A stretch of DNA of 64,000 nucleotides from Myxococcus terminator_A (lineage in GTDB: Bacteria; Myxococcota; Myxococcia; Myxococcales; Myxococcaceae). Where the stretch lies: positions 31,607-95,606 of the forward strand of contig JBLZWL010000017.1 in the NCBI GenBank assembly GCA_049194865.1, given 5' to 3'. Position numbers and translations under genes: made by a program. Under the pieces are notes generated by a model. It worked only from the letters and a program-made list of their open reading frames with translations, was not told where the DNA came from and ran no database searches. Below, in pieces: positions 34,520-42,595 of the stretch; the stretch's first letter is position 1, and every line of letters starts with the position of its first letter.

Positions 34520-36004
34520 TTACGGCGTGGGCTGGGAATCACTCGTCGGTGTTTCGACCGATCCAGCCTCACGGTTCAAGCGGCGGCGCGCCGCCTGAGC
34601 CGCGCTGGAACCCGGAGCTTCCGACAAGACCTGATTACACGCGGCCAGCCCCTCCCGTCGACGGCCCAGGGCCAGCTCCGCGTCACACAGGCGGTTGAGC
34701 AACCCCATGCGTTCCGTGCCAGAGGCCCCAGCGTCCAGAGCGAGTCTCAAAAGACTCGCCTCCTGGCTCCGGTCGCCCGCCCGGTTCGCGTTCTGGGCGC
34801 GCAGGGACAGCTCCACCACGGACAGCCCGGAGGACCGCTCCGCCACCTCGGCCTCGGCCTTGGCACGGCGCACCGGGGCCGGGCTGGCCGGCTCGGGACT
34901 CGGCAGCTGGTCGCGCGCGGGGGCCTTCGACGGCTTCATGGCGGACTTCGCGGGAGAGGTGGGCGCCTGGACGACGCCATTGCGCTCATCACCGTACGGA
35001 GGTGGAGGTGCCGCCCCGGCGCGGCCCTCGGCAGCGGCCGACGGCGCGGGGGCGCTGGCGACGGCGCCCTGAGCCATGGGCTCGGTGACGGACTCGAGAG
35101 CAGGCGCTCCCGGCCCCTCATCCCAGGCCCCACCCTTGGGCAGGGCGTCGTCGGCGTCCTTGCGTGACTCCTTCTTGGCGAGCGCGCCTCCCAGCCGCAG
35201 GGACTCTCGGGGAGGACTGGCTGAAGCAGGGGGCTGAGACAGGACCGGAGCTCCGTCCGCGAGGGCCTCCTCGTCCAGGTTCGACACCTCGCGCTGGGCC
35301 TTCTCCTCGGGCGCGGTCTTCGAAGCGGACAGCTTGTCGCTCATGACCTCCGCGCTCTTCCCCTTCTTCGCCTTGAGCTCATCGGAGCGACCCCTCGTGC
35401 CGAAGCCGCCACCACTGCCCGCCGTCTCCCAGCCCTCCGCCCGCCGGGGCTCCTTGCTCCGCGACTTCGGCGACTCCTTGGCGAAGGAGTCCTCGTCCTC
35501 GCCCCGCGCGTCGGCGGGAGGCGGCGGTGCTTCCGCGACGACCTGGGCCGGAGCGACGGAGGGCGGCGACACGGGCTTCGGCGCTGGAGCCATCGCGGGC
35601 GCGGCCTTGCTCGACTGCATCTCCGCCGCCGCGAGGTTGGGCCGCGTCAGCTCCGGTGACTGCGCGTTGATGGTGAGAATGCCCAGCGTGCCCACCGAGG
35701 CGAGTCCGACGACGGGAAGCAGCCACCGGCGCCAGCGTGACGGCGTGGGAGCGGGCCCGGCGGCGACCCGGCGCGCGGACTGCTGCGCATACGCCAGCAG
35801 CGACTCCAGACCCGCGTCGGGCGCGGACTCCTCGGAGAGCTGGGACATGGTGACGCGCACACCGCGGATGTCGTCCAGGGCCTGGGTGCAACGAGCGCAG
35901 CCCTGGAGGTGCGACTCCACCACCTGGGCCTCCGGGGAGGGCAGCTCGCCATAGGCGAAGTCGAGGAGCCGGTCCTCGTGCGCATGGAGGTTCTGCGGCT
36001 TCAT
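34520..36004 (-). CDS. Zinc-finger (ZAS-type) anti-sigma-like membrane protein
   Basis: A 494-residue protein. The N-terminal cytoplasmic domain (about 1-60) has the anti-sigma zinc-finger pattern with HLQGCARC preceded by HEDRLLDFAYGELPSPEA. One transmembrane segment (WLLPVVGLASVGTLGILTI, about 90-108) follows, then a long disordered periplasmic region rich in Ala, Pro, Glu and Lys, and a C-terminal TPR-like helical segment (LRLALDAGASGTERMGLLNR). The gene overlaps the sigma-factor start by 4 nt, the usual sigma/anti-sigma layout. The long periplasmic tail could be a sensor of envelope events (inference). Confidence 0.87.
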   Translation of the reverse strand: MKPQNLHAHEDRLLDFAYGELPSPEAQVVESHLQGCARCTQALDDIRGVRVTMSQLSEESAPDAGLESLLAYAQQSARRVAAGPAPTPSRWRRWLLPVVGLASVGTLGILTINAQSPELTRPNLAAAEMQSSKAAPAMAPAPKPVSPPSVAPAQVVAEAPPPPADARGEDEDSFAKESPKSRSKEPRRAEGWETAGSGGGFGTRGRSDELKAKKGKSAEVMSDKLSASKTAPEEKAQREVSNLDEEALADGAPVLSQPPASASPPRESLRLGGALAKKESRKDADDALPKGGAWDEGPGAPALESVTEPMAQGAVASAPAPSAAAEGRAGAAPPPPYGDERNGVVQAPTSPAKSAMKPSKAPARDQLPSPEPASPAPVRRAKAEAEVAERSSGLSVVELSLRAQNANRAGDRSQEASLLRLALDAGASGTERMGLLNRLCDAELALGRRREGLAACNQVLSEAPGSSAAQAARRRLNREAGSVETPTSDSQPTP

Positions 36005-36708
36005 CCCACCACCGTCCTTCCGTCCTCGGCGAGATCACCATCCACGCCCAGCTCCGCCAGTCGGCGGCGCAAGCCGTCGAGCGCATAGCGCATCCGGCTC
36101 TTCACCGTGTTCTCCGAGACGCCCGTCACGTCGGCGATGTCCTTGAACGGGATGCCGCTGTACTCACGCAGGATGAACACCTCCCGCTGCTCTTCGGGCA
36201 GGGAGGCCAGGGCGCGCTCCAGCAGCGGTCTCAAACGGGCGTTGTACGCGCCCCGCTCGGGACTGGCTCCGGAGTCCGGCAGCGCCTCCGACAGCGTGCG
36301 GCCTTCCTCGCCATCCACACCACTCACTGGAGACTCCAGGGACGCGGCCTGGCGGTAGCTTTCTTTGCGCGCGCTGTCCACACAGAGGTTCCTCGCGATG
36401 GTGTAGACCCAGGTCGTGAACCGGGCCTTCGCCTGATATTCGCCGGCGCTGCGCACGACCTTCAGCCATGTCTCCTGCAGCACGTCCTCCGCCCGTGCCC
36501 GTTGCCCGACGAAGCGCAGGATGAAGTTGAACACCGGTGTCCGGTGCCTTCGCACCAACGCCTCGAACGCGCGAGCGTCCCCCGCCTGGAAGGCGAGCAT
36601 CAATCGCTCGTCTGAGGTCTCCGGTCCCAACTCTCCCCCATCGCTCGTGGAGCCACGTTCACTCCGGCCCACCCTCAACCCGTGCCCTCTTAACGGGCGA
36701 CGGGCCAC
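36001..36708 (-). CDS. ECF-type RNA polymerase sigma factor
   Basis: A 235-residue ECF sigma factor. Sigma-70 region 2 is LMLAFQAGDARAFEALVRRH followed by NFILRFVGQRARAEDVLQET and FTTWVYTIARNLCVD; region 4 is ERALASLPEEQREVFILREY and ISVTGVSENTVKS-type helix-turn-helix (DIADVTGVSENTVKSRMRYA). The start may be GTG 36708, GTG 36672 or ATG 36600; the family normally starts around the ETSDERL residues, so one of the first two. It overlaps the zinc-finger partner and is followed by the Tad/Kil-like genes in the same direction, making it a candidate activator of that cluster. Confidence 0.93.
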   Translation of the reverse strand: MARRPLRGHGLRVGRSERGSTSDGGELGPETSDERLMLAFQAGDARAFEALVRRHRTPVFNFILRFVGQRARAEDVLQETWLKVVRSAGEYQAKARFTTWVYTIARNLCVDSARKESYRQAASLESPVSGVDGEEGRTLSEALPDSGASPERGAYNARLRPLLERALASLPEEQREVFILREYSGIPFKDIADVTGVSENTVKSRMRYALDGLRRRLAELGVDGDLAEDGRTVVG

Positions 36709-36714
36709 CAGGGT

Positions 36715-37131
36715 CTAATCCGGACGTGGCTTCCGGTAAGTGGCGAGAATGACAGGGAGCGCGACCGCTGTCACGAGTGCGGCCTGCGCCAGCAGCACCC
36801 CCGGCAGGGGGCGCTGGACGTGGACGTACAGCGAGCGGCCGAGCGCCATTCCCAACAGGACCCCCGTGGCCGTCCGCACCGCGTTGGAGCCGGACGCCGG
36901 GCGGAAGCGCCCCACCGCCCAGTCCACCAGCGCCGGCAGCGTGAGCAGCAGCACGGCCGGCACGTCCCAGGCCCACCCCAGAGTGGCCCGCGCGACGAAG
37001 AGCCCCACCAGCGTGGCCATCAGCACCGGATAGGTGCCCAGACACCGCGCGCAGATTCGGAGCCCGCCGAGCACATAGGTGCGGTTGTACTCATCCGGAT
37101 GATGGTGACTGAGCCAGAACACCGTCGGCAC
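36715..37131 (-). CDS. DUF2085 membrane protein
   Basis: A 138-residue protein with about four hydrophobic segments (VLMATLVGLFVARATLGWAW, VPAVLLLTLPALVDWAVG, GVLLGMALGRSLYVHV, VLLAQAALVTAVALPVI) and the family motif ICARCLGTYP after an HHHPDEYNRTY segment; the Cys pair suggests a metal or redox site. Function unknown in all organisms. Its first 41 bp overlap the 3' end of the upstream ABC-ATPase gene out of frame. It ends 6 bp before the sigma-factor start, and so may be co-transcribed with it. Confidence 0.85.
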   Translation of the reverse strand: MPTVFWLSHHHPDEYNRTYVLGGLRICARCLGTYPVLMATLVGLFVARATLGWAWDVPAVLLLTLPALVDWAVGRFRPASGSNAVRTATGVLLGMALGRSLYVHVQRPLPGVLLAQAALVTAVALPVILATYRKPRPD

Positions 37132-38143
37132 CTCCGGACCGCGAGGCGGTCGAGGACTGTTGAGACTCCGCTTCCGCCAGGAAGCACGCGGCGAAATGCC
37201 CGGAGCCCAGCGGATACAGGGGCGGCGACTCGCGGCGACACCGCTCCATCGCGTGCGGACACCTCGGGTGGAACGTGCACCCCGGAGGTGGCGCGAGCGG
37301 CGAGGGCGGCTCTCCGGGGACCAGCAGTCGCGTGCGAGCGCGCTCGGGATCCGGCACCGGCACCGACGCGAGCAGCGCCTGCGTGTACGGATGACGAGGA
37401 CGAGCGTACAGCGAGCCCGACGGCGCCAGCTCCACGATTCGACCCAGGTACATCACCGCCACGCGCGTGGACACGTGCTCGACGATGTTCAAGTCATGCG
37501 CGATGAACACGTAGGTGAGGCCACGCTCGCGCTGCAGGTCCACCAGCAGGTTGACGATCTGCGCCTGGATGGAGACGTCGAGCGCGCTGATGGGCTCGTC
37601 CGCCACCACCAGGTCCGGCCGCAACGCGATGGCCCGGGCGATGCCGAGTCGCTGACGCTGCCCTCCGGAGAACTCATGCGGGTAGCGCCCCAAGGCCTCG
37701 CGCGGCAGCCCCATGGCGTCCAGCAGCGCGGCGACCTCGCGCTCCCGCTCGCCCGGCCCCTTCGCGAGGCCGTGGATGTCGAACGGCTCGCCCAGGATGT
37801 CCCGCACCGTCATGCGCGGGTTGAGCGAGGCATACGGGTCCTGGAAGACGAGCTGCATGCGACGACGCAGCGGCCGGAGTCGTCTCTGGGACAGCCCCGT
37901 GACGTCCTGCCCGTCGAAGTGGATGGAGCCCGCGGTGGGCGTCACCAGGCGCAGCAGCGCGCGCCCCAGGGTGCTCTTCCCGCAGCCACTCTCCCCCACC
38001 ACGCCCAGCGTCTCGCCCCGGAAGACGTCGAACGTCACGCCGTCCACGGCCTTCACCGCGCCGCGCACGCGCCCCAGCCAGCCCCCTCGCATGGGGAAGT
38101 GGACCTGGACGTCCTTCGCCTGGAGGAGCGGCTCGGCGCTCAT
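37091..38143 (-). CDS. Oligopeptide/dipeptide-type ABC transporter ATPase (OppF-like)
   Basis: About 350 residues from ATG 38143. Motifs are Walker A GESGCGKSTLGRALL, a Q-loop in LVFQDPYASLN, the ABC signature SGGQRQR, Walker B LVVADEPISALD and the C-terminal oligopeptide domain LVPGEPPSPLAPPPGCTFHP with its Cys motif (CTFHPRCPHAMERC). It couples ATP hydrolysis to uptake of peptides or nickel with an OppD-type partner, which is directly upstream (4-nt overlap). No permease or binding-protein gene is nearby. The last ~14 codons overlap the DUF2085 gene. Confidence 0.92.
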   Translation of the reverse strand: MSAEPLLQAKDVQVHFPMRGGWLGRVRGAVKAVDGVTFDVFRGETLGVVGESGCGKSTLGRALLRLVTPTAGSIHFDGQDVTGLSQRRLRPLRRRMQLVFQDPYASLNPRMTVRDILGEPFDIHGLAKGPGEREREVAALLDAMGLPREALGRYPHEFSGGQRQRLGIARAIALRPDLVVADEPISALDVSIQAQIVNLLVDLQRERGLTYVFIAHDLNIVEHVSTRVAVMYLGRIVELAPSGSLYARPRHPYTQALLASVPVPDPERARTRLLVPGEPPSPLAPPPGCTFHPRCPHAMERCRRESPPLYPLGSGHFAACFLAEAESQQSSTASRSGGADGVLAQSPSSG

Positions 38144-39156
38144 GACGCGGGCACCGGATGGTGACAGGCCGCGAGCTGCCCGCCACGCTTGCGCTCGAGC
38201 ACCGGTGTCACGCGCGAGCACTCCTCTTGAGCACGCTCGCATCGCTCGCGAAACGCACAGCCCGACGGCAGCTTCCCCAGGGCGGGCACCATGCCAGGGA
38301 TGGCGCGCAGCCGCCGCCGAGGCCCCGGTGGCCCTTCACCCCCCAGCGACGGAAGCGAGCGCAGCAGGCCCGCGGTGTACGGGTGCGCGGGACTCGCGAA
38401 CAGCTCGCGCACTGGCGCGTGCTCCACCACCTTCCCCGCGTACATCACCACCACCGTGTCACAGCTCTCCGCGACGACGCCCAGATCGTGGGTGATCAGC
38501 ATCACCGCCATGCCGCGCTCGGCCTGCAGGCGCTTGAGCAGGTCGAGGATCTGCGCCTGGATGGTGACATCCAACGCGGTGGTGGGCTCGTCCGCGATGA
38601 GCAGCGACGGATCACACGCGAGCGCCATGGCGAGCATCACCCGCTGCCGCATCCCGCCCGAGAGCTGATGGGGCCACGCGTCCACGCGCTCACCCGGCGC
38701 GGGGATGCCCACCTGCCGCAGCATCTCCACCGAGCGCTCCCGCGCCTGCGAGCGCGAGGCCCCCAGGTGGAGCCGCACTCCCTCGGAGATCTGCTCGCCC
38801 ACGGTGAAGACGGGGTTGAGCGACGTCATCGGCTCCTGGAACACCATGGCCGCGTGGCGTCCGCGCACCCGCCGCAGCTCTTCATCCGAGAGCTTCAGCA
38901 GGTCCCTGCCCTGGAAGAACACCTCGCCCGCGGCCACTCGCACCGGAGGCTGGGGCGCGAGCCTCAGCAGGGACAGCGCGGTGAGGCTCTTGCCACAGCC
39001 GCTCTCCCCCACCACGCCCAGGGTTCCGCCGGGGGGCACCGCGAAGGACACTCCGTCCACCGCGCGCACCCTGCCCTCGTCCCGCGACAGCTCCACGGCG
39101 AGCCCTCGGACGTTCAGCAGGGGCCCGTCCCCCGAGGGCGACGCGCCGGGCGTCAC
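38140..39156 (-). CDS. Oligopeptide/dipeptide-type ABC transporter ATPase (OppD-like)
   Basis: A 338-residue ATPase: Walker A GESGCGKSLTALSLL, Q-loop FQEPMTSLNPVF, signature LSGGMRQRVMLAM, Walker B LLIADEPTTALD, H-loop ITHDLGVV and the oligopeptide/nickel C-terminal region with the Cys motif SGCAFRERCERAQEEC. The 4-nt overlaps with the OppF-like gene and with the GspE-N gene upstream place it in one transcription unit. The permease partners must lie elsewhere in the genome. Substrate not predictable. Confidence 0.92.
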   Translation of the reverse strand: MTPGASPSGDGPLLNVRGLAVELSRDEGRVRAVDGVSFAVPPGGTLGVVGESGCGKSLTALSLLRLAPQPPVRVAAGEVFFQGRDLLKLSDEELRRVRGRHAAMVFQEPMTSLNPVFTVGEQISEGVRLHLGASRSQARERSVEMLRQVGIPAPGERVDAWPHQLSGGMRQRVMLAMALACDPSLLIADEPTTALDVTIQAQILDLLKRLQAERGMAVMLITHDLGVVAESCDTVVVMYAGKVVEHAPVRELFASPAHPYTAGLLRSLPSLGGEGPPGPRRRLRAIPGMVPALGKLPSGCAFRERCERAQEECSRVTPVLERKRGGQLAACHHPVPAS

Positions 39157-40148
39157 TTCTTCGCCAGCTCCTCCAGGAACTCCACCTCCTGGATGAGCCC
39201 CTTGCGGATGAGCAGGCGGATGAGGCTGGCCACCATGCGCGCGGGCTTCACCTTCTCCGTGTCCAGCACCGCCTCGTCGCCCCGGGACATGCGCTCCAGG
39301 TCGTCCAGGATGGCCAGGTCGTCGTCGGAGAAGTCCGGCGTCGGCGTGAGCGCCAGCGCGGGCTGCGAGCCCTTCGCGGCCCCACCGAACATCACCACCG
39401 GAACGCGGGGCTTCTCCTCCTCTTCCGCCTCGAAGATGGGCGGAGGAGGCGGCGGCGGCCGTGCGGCGACGGGCTTCACGCCCAGCAGATCATCCAGCGG
39501 ATCCACCCCGCCCCCTTGCCGCAGGGCTTCCGCGGGCGGCGGCGGCGGCGTCCCGGGCCGACGGGCGGCGGGAGCGGCGGCGGGTGGTGGTCTCGCTGCG
39601 GGGGGCTTCGGCGTCTCCGGCATCTCCCACTCCAATGGCGTCCCCGCCGTCACGAGCGGAAGGCCGGAGCCCTCCTCCTCGTACAGCGGCTCCGCCTCGA
39701 CGATGTCCAGCGGCTCTCCCCGCGCCCGGGCCAGCGCGGCGTCCAGGTCGTCCGACGCGACGACGAAGACCCGCACCTGCTTGCGGAGCTGGAAGCGCAG
39801 CTCGTCCACCAACGTCAAATCCCCTGGGTCCTCCACGGCGACATGGATGCGCTCGCTGCGCCCCTCCACTTCCGAACGGAAGAGGAGGACACGGTGTTCC
39901 GCCTGGAAGTCCAGGGACACCAGCGACGCCACCGCCGGGGGAATCTCCTCGGGCAACTCCATGAAGGGCAGCCCGTGCTGCACCGCCAGCGCCCTGGCCA
40001 CGTGCAACGGCGCACACAGGCCCTGGGCCACCAGCGTCTCGCCCAGCCGCAGGTTCCCCGGAGCGCCTCGACGCCCGAGCGCCACCCGCACCTGCTCCTC
40101 CGTCACCACCCCCGCCTCGACGAGCAGCTCACCAATCTTCTTGCGCAT
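39153..40148 (-). CDS. Orphan MshEN/GspE N-terminal-domain protein (331 residues)
   Basis: The N-terminal ~60 residues have two MshEN motifs (KIGELLVEAGVVTEEQVRVA and RLGETLVAQGLCAPLHVARA), the c-di-GMP-binding pattern known from the GspE/MshE family, with the conserved Gly at position 10 in both. A GspE-N alpha/beta region follows to about 145 (RIHVAVEDPGDLTLVDELRF). There is no ATPase domain. A Pro/Ala-rich linker and a C-terminal helical segment (MVASLIRLLIRKGLIQEVEF) complete it. It is coupled to the OppD-like gene. Likely a cytoplasmic c-di-GMP-responsive adaptor (inference); alternative: degenerate secretion ATPase derivative. Confidence 0.85.
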   Translation of the reverse strand: MRKKIGELLVEAGVVTEEQVRVALGRRGAPGNLRLGETLVAQGLCAPLHVARALAVQHGLPFMELPEEIPPAVASLVSLDFQAEHRVLLFRSEVEGRSERIHVAVEDPGDLTLVDELRFQLRKQVRVFVVASDDLDAALARARGEPLDIVEAEPLYEEEGSGLPLVTAGTPLEWEMPETPKPPAARPPPAAAPAARRPGTPPPPPAEALRQGGGVDPLDDLLGVKPVAARPPPPPPPIFEAEEEEKPRVPVVMFGGAAKGSQPALALTPTPDFSDDDLAILDDLERMSRGDEAVLDTEKVKPARMVASLIRLLIRKGLIQEVEFLEELAKK

Positions 40149-40157
40149 AAGGCCGGG

Positions 40158-40916
40158 CTACCGCTTGACCTTCGCGAGGTACTCATCGCGGGAGAACACA
40201 TTCTTCTCGATGAGCAGCTCCACCATGGCCTTGAGGGCGGCGACTTCCTTGCGCTGCACCTCTTCCACGCTGCGCAGCAGGTCGGCCGGACTGCCGGTGC
40301 CCGCCGTGCTGCGCGGGGCCTCCTGCACCGGCGGCGGAGGACGCGCCACCGGGGGCGGAGGCTTGGGCGCGGACACGACGGCGGCGGCCGCCGGATCCAG
40401 GTCCTTGAGGTTCTTCACCACCGTGCGGCCCTGGGCGTCCACCACCTTGAAGTTGGTGTCCGCGTCCTCCAGCTCCAGGTTCTCTTCGTACATCCGGGCG
40501 AAGGCCCGGGCGATGGAGGTGCGGCCCGCCACGTTGGGGATGATGCGGCACTTCGTCACGGCCCGCAGCTCGTCGAGCATCCGCATGTTGAGCGGATCCG
40601 ACATCGCCACCACCAGCGTCTTGCCCTCGTCCCGCAGCTGCAGCGGCAGCACGGAGAAGTCGCGCGCGGTCTGCGGAGGAATCTTGGCCTTCACATGCGG
40701 GGGGACCACCTGGACCGCGTCCAGGTTCACCGCCGGCATGCCGAGCTGCTTGGACAACGCCCGCACCAGGATGTCCTCGGAGACGAGGCTCATCCGGACC
40801 AGGATTTCGCCGAGCTTGCCGCCCCACTTCGCCTGTTCGGCGAGCGCGGCCTTGAGCTGGCTCTCCTGGAGCACATTCGCTTTGATCAGCAGTTCTCCGA
40901 GCTTGATCTGTGCCAT
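40158..40916 (-). CDS. Orphan MshEN/GspE N-terminal-domain protein (252 residues)
   Basis: A paralogue of the gene downstream. N-terminal motifs are KLGELLIKANVLQESQLKAA and KLGEILVRMSLVSEDILVRA; here the Gly at position 10 is replaced by Asn and Ser, so c-di-GMP binding may be lost or changed. A GspE-N region follows (TLVVAMSDPLNMRMLDELRA), then a Pro-rich linker and a C-terminal helix (KEVAALKAMVELLIEKNVFS) that resembles the end of the other protein. No ATPase domain. It is the first of the co-directional genes and lies 9 bp before its paralogue. Confidence 0.85.
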   Translation of the reverse strand: MAQIKLGELLIKANVLQESQLKAALAEQAKWGGKLGEILVRMSLVSEDILVRALSKQLGMPAVNLDAVQVVPPHVKAKIPPQTARDFSVLPLQLRDEGKTLVVAMSDPLNMRMLDELRAVTKCRIIPNVAGRTSIARAFARMYEENLELEDADTNFKVVDAQGRTVVKNLKDLDPAAAAVVSAPKPPPPVARPPPPVQEAPRSTAGTGSPADLLRSVEEVQRKEVAALKAMVELLIEKNVFSRDEYLAKVKR

Positions 40917-40976
40917 GTCGTGGGCGCCACTCTACCCGACTCCAGCCGCCGCGCTTCTTCTTCCGTGCCTGGCAGG

Positions 40977-41807
40977 TCAGGAACCCGGCACCGGGGGCGC
41001 TGGCGACTCGGGCCCCCCGGCAGGCAGCTCCCGCCCCGAGTCATCCACCTCCACCACCTTGGCCCCCTCCGGAGGGGTCAGCTCGTAGAGCGTGAGGTCC
41101 GGCCGGCCGTTGAGCTTGATCTGCTGGTAGCGAAGCTGGAGCTTCGTCCCCGCCTGCTTCGCTATGAGCTCCACCTTGCCCGGGAAGATGAGGCTGCCCC
41201 GCTCCAGGAAGTCGTCGAAGGCCAGGTCATACCCGGGCACGCCTCGCACCTGGCTCTTCACCACGCGCAGATACTTGGGGTGAACCTGGAGCACCTGCGA
41301 GGCCGTGCCCCGGTGGAGGGTGAGCACGTAGACGCCCTCCTTCTTGTCCAGCTCCAGCGTCATGCGCTCCGGAGGGATGAGGGGCACCTGGCCCAGCATG
41401 ATGGCCACCAGTTCCTCGCCCGGCAGGACGACGGGCAGGAAGCGCGACACGTTCTGCGGGCTCGCCGGCCCCTGGTAGTAGGTGTGCGTCTCCGTCTGGT
41501 ACAGGCCGAAGCGCGTCCCGTCCCCGACGAGGGAGGCGAGCGGCCGGTTGAAGAAATCGAACGTCTCCAGGTGCAGCAGGGCCGGGCGGGTGACGGAAAG
41601 GAACATCCCGATGGTGCCGCTCTGCTGGGGAGACTCGACGCGCAGCTTCGCGTCCCCCTCGAGGGAGATGACGTTCTCCTGGTTCTGCCGGACACGCTGG
41701 TAGACGACCTCGGCGTCGGTGAGGTGCCCCTCCGGCCCGAACTCGATGCGCTTGGGGCAGGCCGAACAGAGCACTGCCAGGAAGATTGCGGCGGCTGCGC
41801 GGTTCAT
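40977..41807 (-). CDS. DUF4292-type lipoprotein
   Basis: A 276-residue lipoprotein with lipobox LCSAC (Cys about 17). The mature part has the LolA/LolB-like one-sided beta-sheet pattern seen in DUF4292: ISLEGDAKLRVESPQQSGTI, FLSVTRPALLHLETFDFFNR, GTRFGLYQTETHTYYQG and a C-terminal LTLYELTPPEGAKVVEV. Role probably in outer-membrane lipid or lipoprotein trafficking (inference from fold resemblance). It is divergent from the ExbB-like gene with a 43-bp gap, so the promoters must overlap. Confidence 0.82.
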   Translation of the reverse strand: MNRAAAAIFLAVLCSACPKRIEFGPEGHLTDAEVVYQRVRQNQENVISLEGDAKLRVESPQQSGTIGMFLSVTRPALLHLETFDFFNRPLASLVGDGTRFGLYQTETHTYYQGPASPQNVSRFLPVVLPGEELVAIMLGQVPLIPPERMTLELDKKEGVYVLTLHRGTASQVLQVHPKYLRVVKSQVRGVPGYDLAFDDFLERGSLIFPGKVELIAKQAGTKLQLRYQQIKLNGRPDLTLYELTPPEGAKVVEVDDSGRELPAGGPESPAPPVPGS

Positions 41808-41850
41808 ATCTCCTAGTCTGGGCCATGGCGCCCTGCCGGGTCACCCACCA

Positions 41851-42576
41851 ATGAGCCTGAACGACATCCTGCATTACCTCCGCCTCGGCGGAGTCACCCT
41901 GGCCCTGCTGCTGCTGGCCTCCGTCGCCGCGCTTGTCGTGGCCGTCGAGCGCATCATCGCCCTCTGGGGGGTGAGCGAGCGCTCCCGCCTCCTGGGCGAG
42001 GCGGTCAGCAAGCACCTGCTTCGCGGCGACGTGCCGGCGGCCCGCACCGCCGCCGAGCGCTCGGACTCCGTCGCCGCCGACATCTTCCTCGCGGGGTTCG
42101 ACCGCTGGGAGCGCAGCCGGGGCTCGGGCGGCTCGGGCGTGGAGGCCGCCGTGGAGCGCGAGCGCGCCCAGGTGGGCCTCAAGCTGCGCCGCAACCTCTG
42201 GATTCTCGCCACCATCGGCTCGATTACGCCCTTCGTGGGCCTGTTCGGCACCGTGGCCGGCATCATGCGCTCGTTCAAGGACCTGGGCCTGGACGTGGAG
42301 GCCGGCGGCACCGGCGGCACCGGCGCGGTGATGACGGGCATCTCCGAGGCCCTGGTCGCCACGGCGGTGGGCATCCTCGTCGCCGTGCAGGCCATGGTCT
42401 TCTACAACTACTTCCAGGCTCGCCTGTCGCGCGTGCTGGTGGAGTTGCGGCTGATGGGCGACGAGTTCGCGGAGATGCTCAAGGAGCGCGCCGCGGGCCT
42501 TCCTCCCGAGCCCGCCCCCCGCGTCGATTCCCAGCCCCCCACCTCTCCGGCGCGCGTCGACACGCAGCCCGCCTAG
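41851..42576 (+). CDS. MotA/TolQ/ExbB-family proton channel protein
   Basis: A 241-residue protein from ATG 41851. Three membrane segments: N-terminal (LRLGGVTLALLLLASVAALV, about 10-36) and two within the MotA/TolQ/ExbB domain (LWILATIGSITPFVGLFGTV and EALVATAVGILVAVQAMVFY). The core includes GTVAGIMRSFKDLG and the MTGISEALVATA segment, typical of this family. It forms a proton-conducting complex with the ExbD/TolR-like protein 19 bp downstream; no TonB, TolA or TolB gene is nearby, so the driven partner is unknown. A C-terminal Pro-rich tail is present. Confidence 0.93.
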   Translation: MSLNDILHYLRLGGVTLALLLLASVAALVVAVERIIALWGVSERSRLLGEAVSKHLLRGDVPAARTAAERSDSVAADIFLAGFDRWERSRGSGGSGVEAAVERERAQVGLKLRRNLWILATIGSITPFVGLFGTVAGIMRSFKDLGLDVEAGGTGGTGAVMTGISEALVATAVGILVAVQAMVFYNYFQARLSRVLVELRLMGDEFAEMLKERAAGLPPEPAPRVDSQPPTSPARVDTQPA

Positions 42577-42595
42577 CCCCAGGGAACCAAGCACC

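Noticed and set aside
37091..37131. Frameshift between the OppF-like and DUF2085 genes
   Set aside because: Both proteins have complete, normal-length domains; the 41-bp overlap is real dual coding of non-conserved ends.
38158..41088. 976-residue open frame on the + strand
   Set aside because: Shadow of the two ABC ATPases and MshEN genes; Arg/Ser/Ala-rich with no domain.
39516..41816. 766-residue open frame on the + strand
   Set aside because: Covers clear minus-strand genes with domains; composition biased to His, Arg and Leu.
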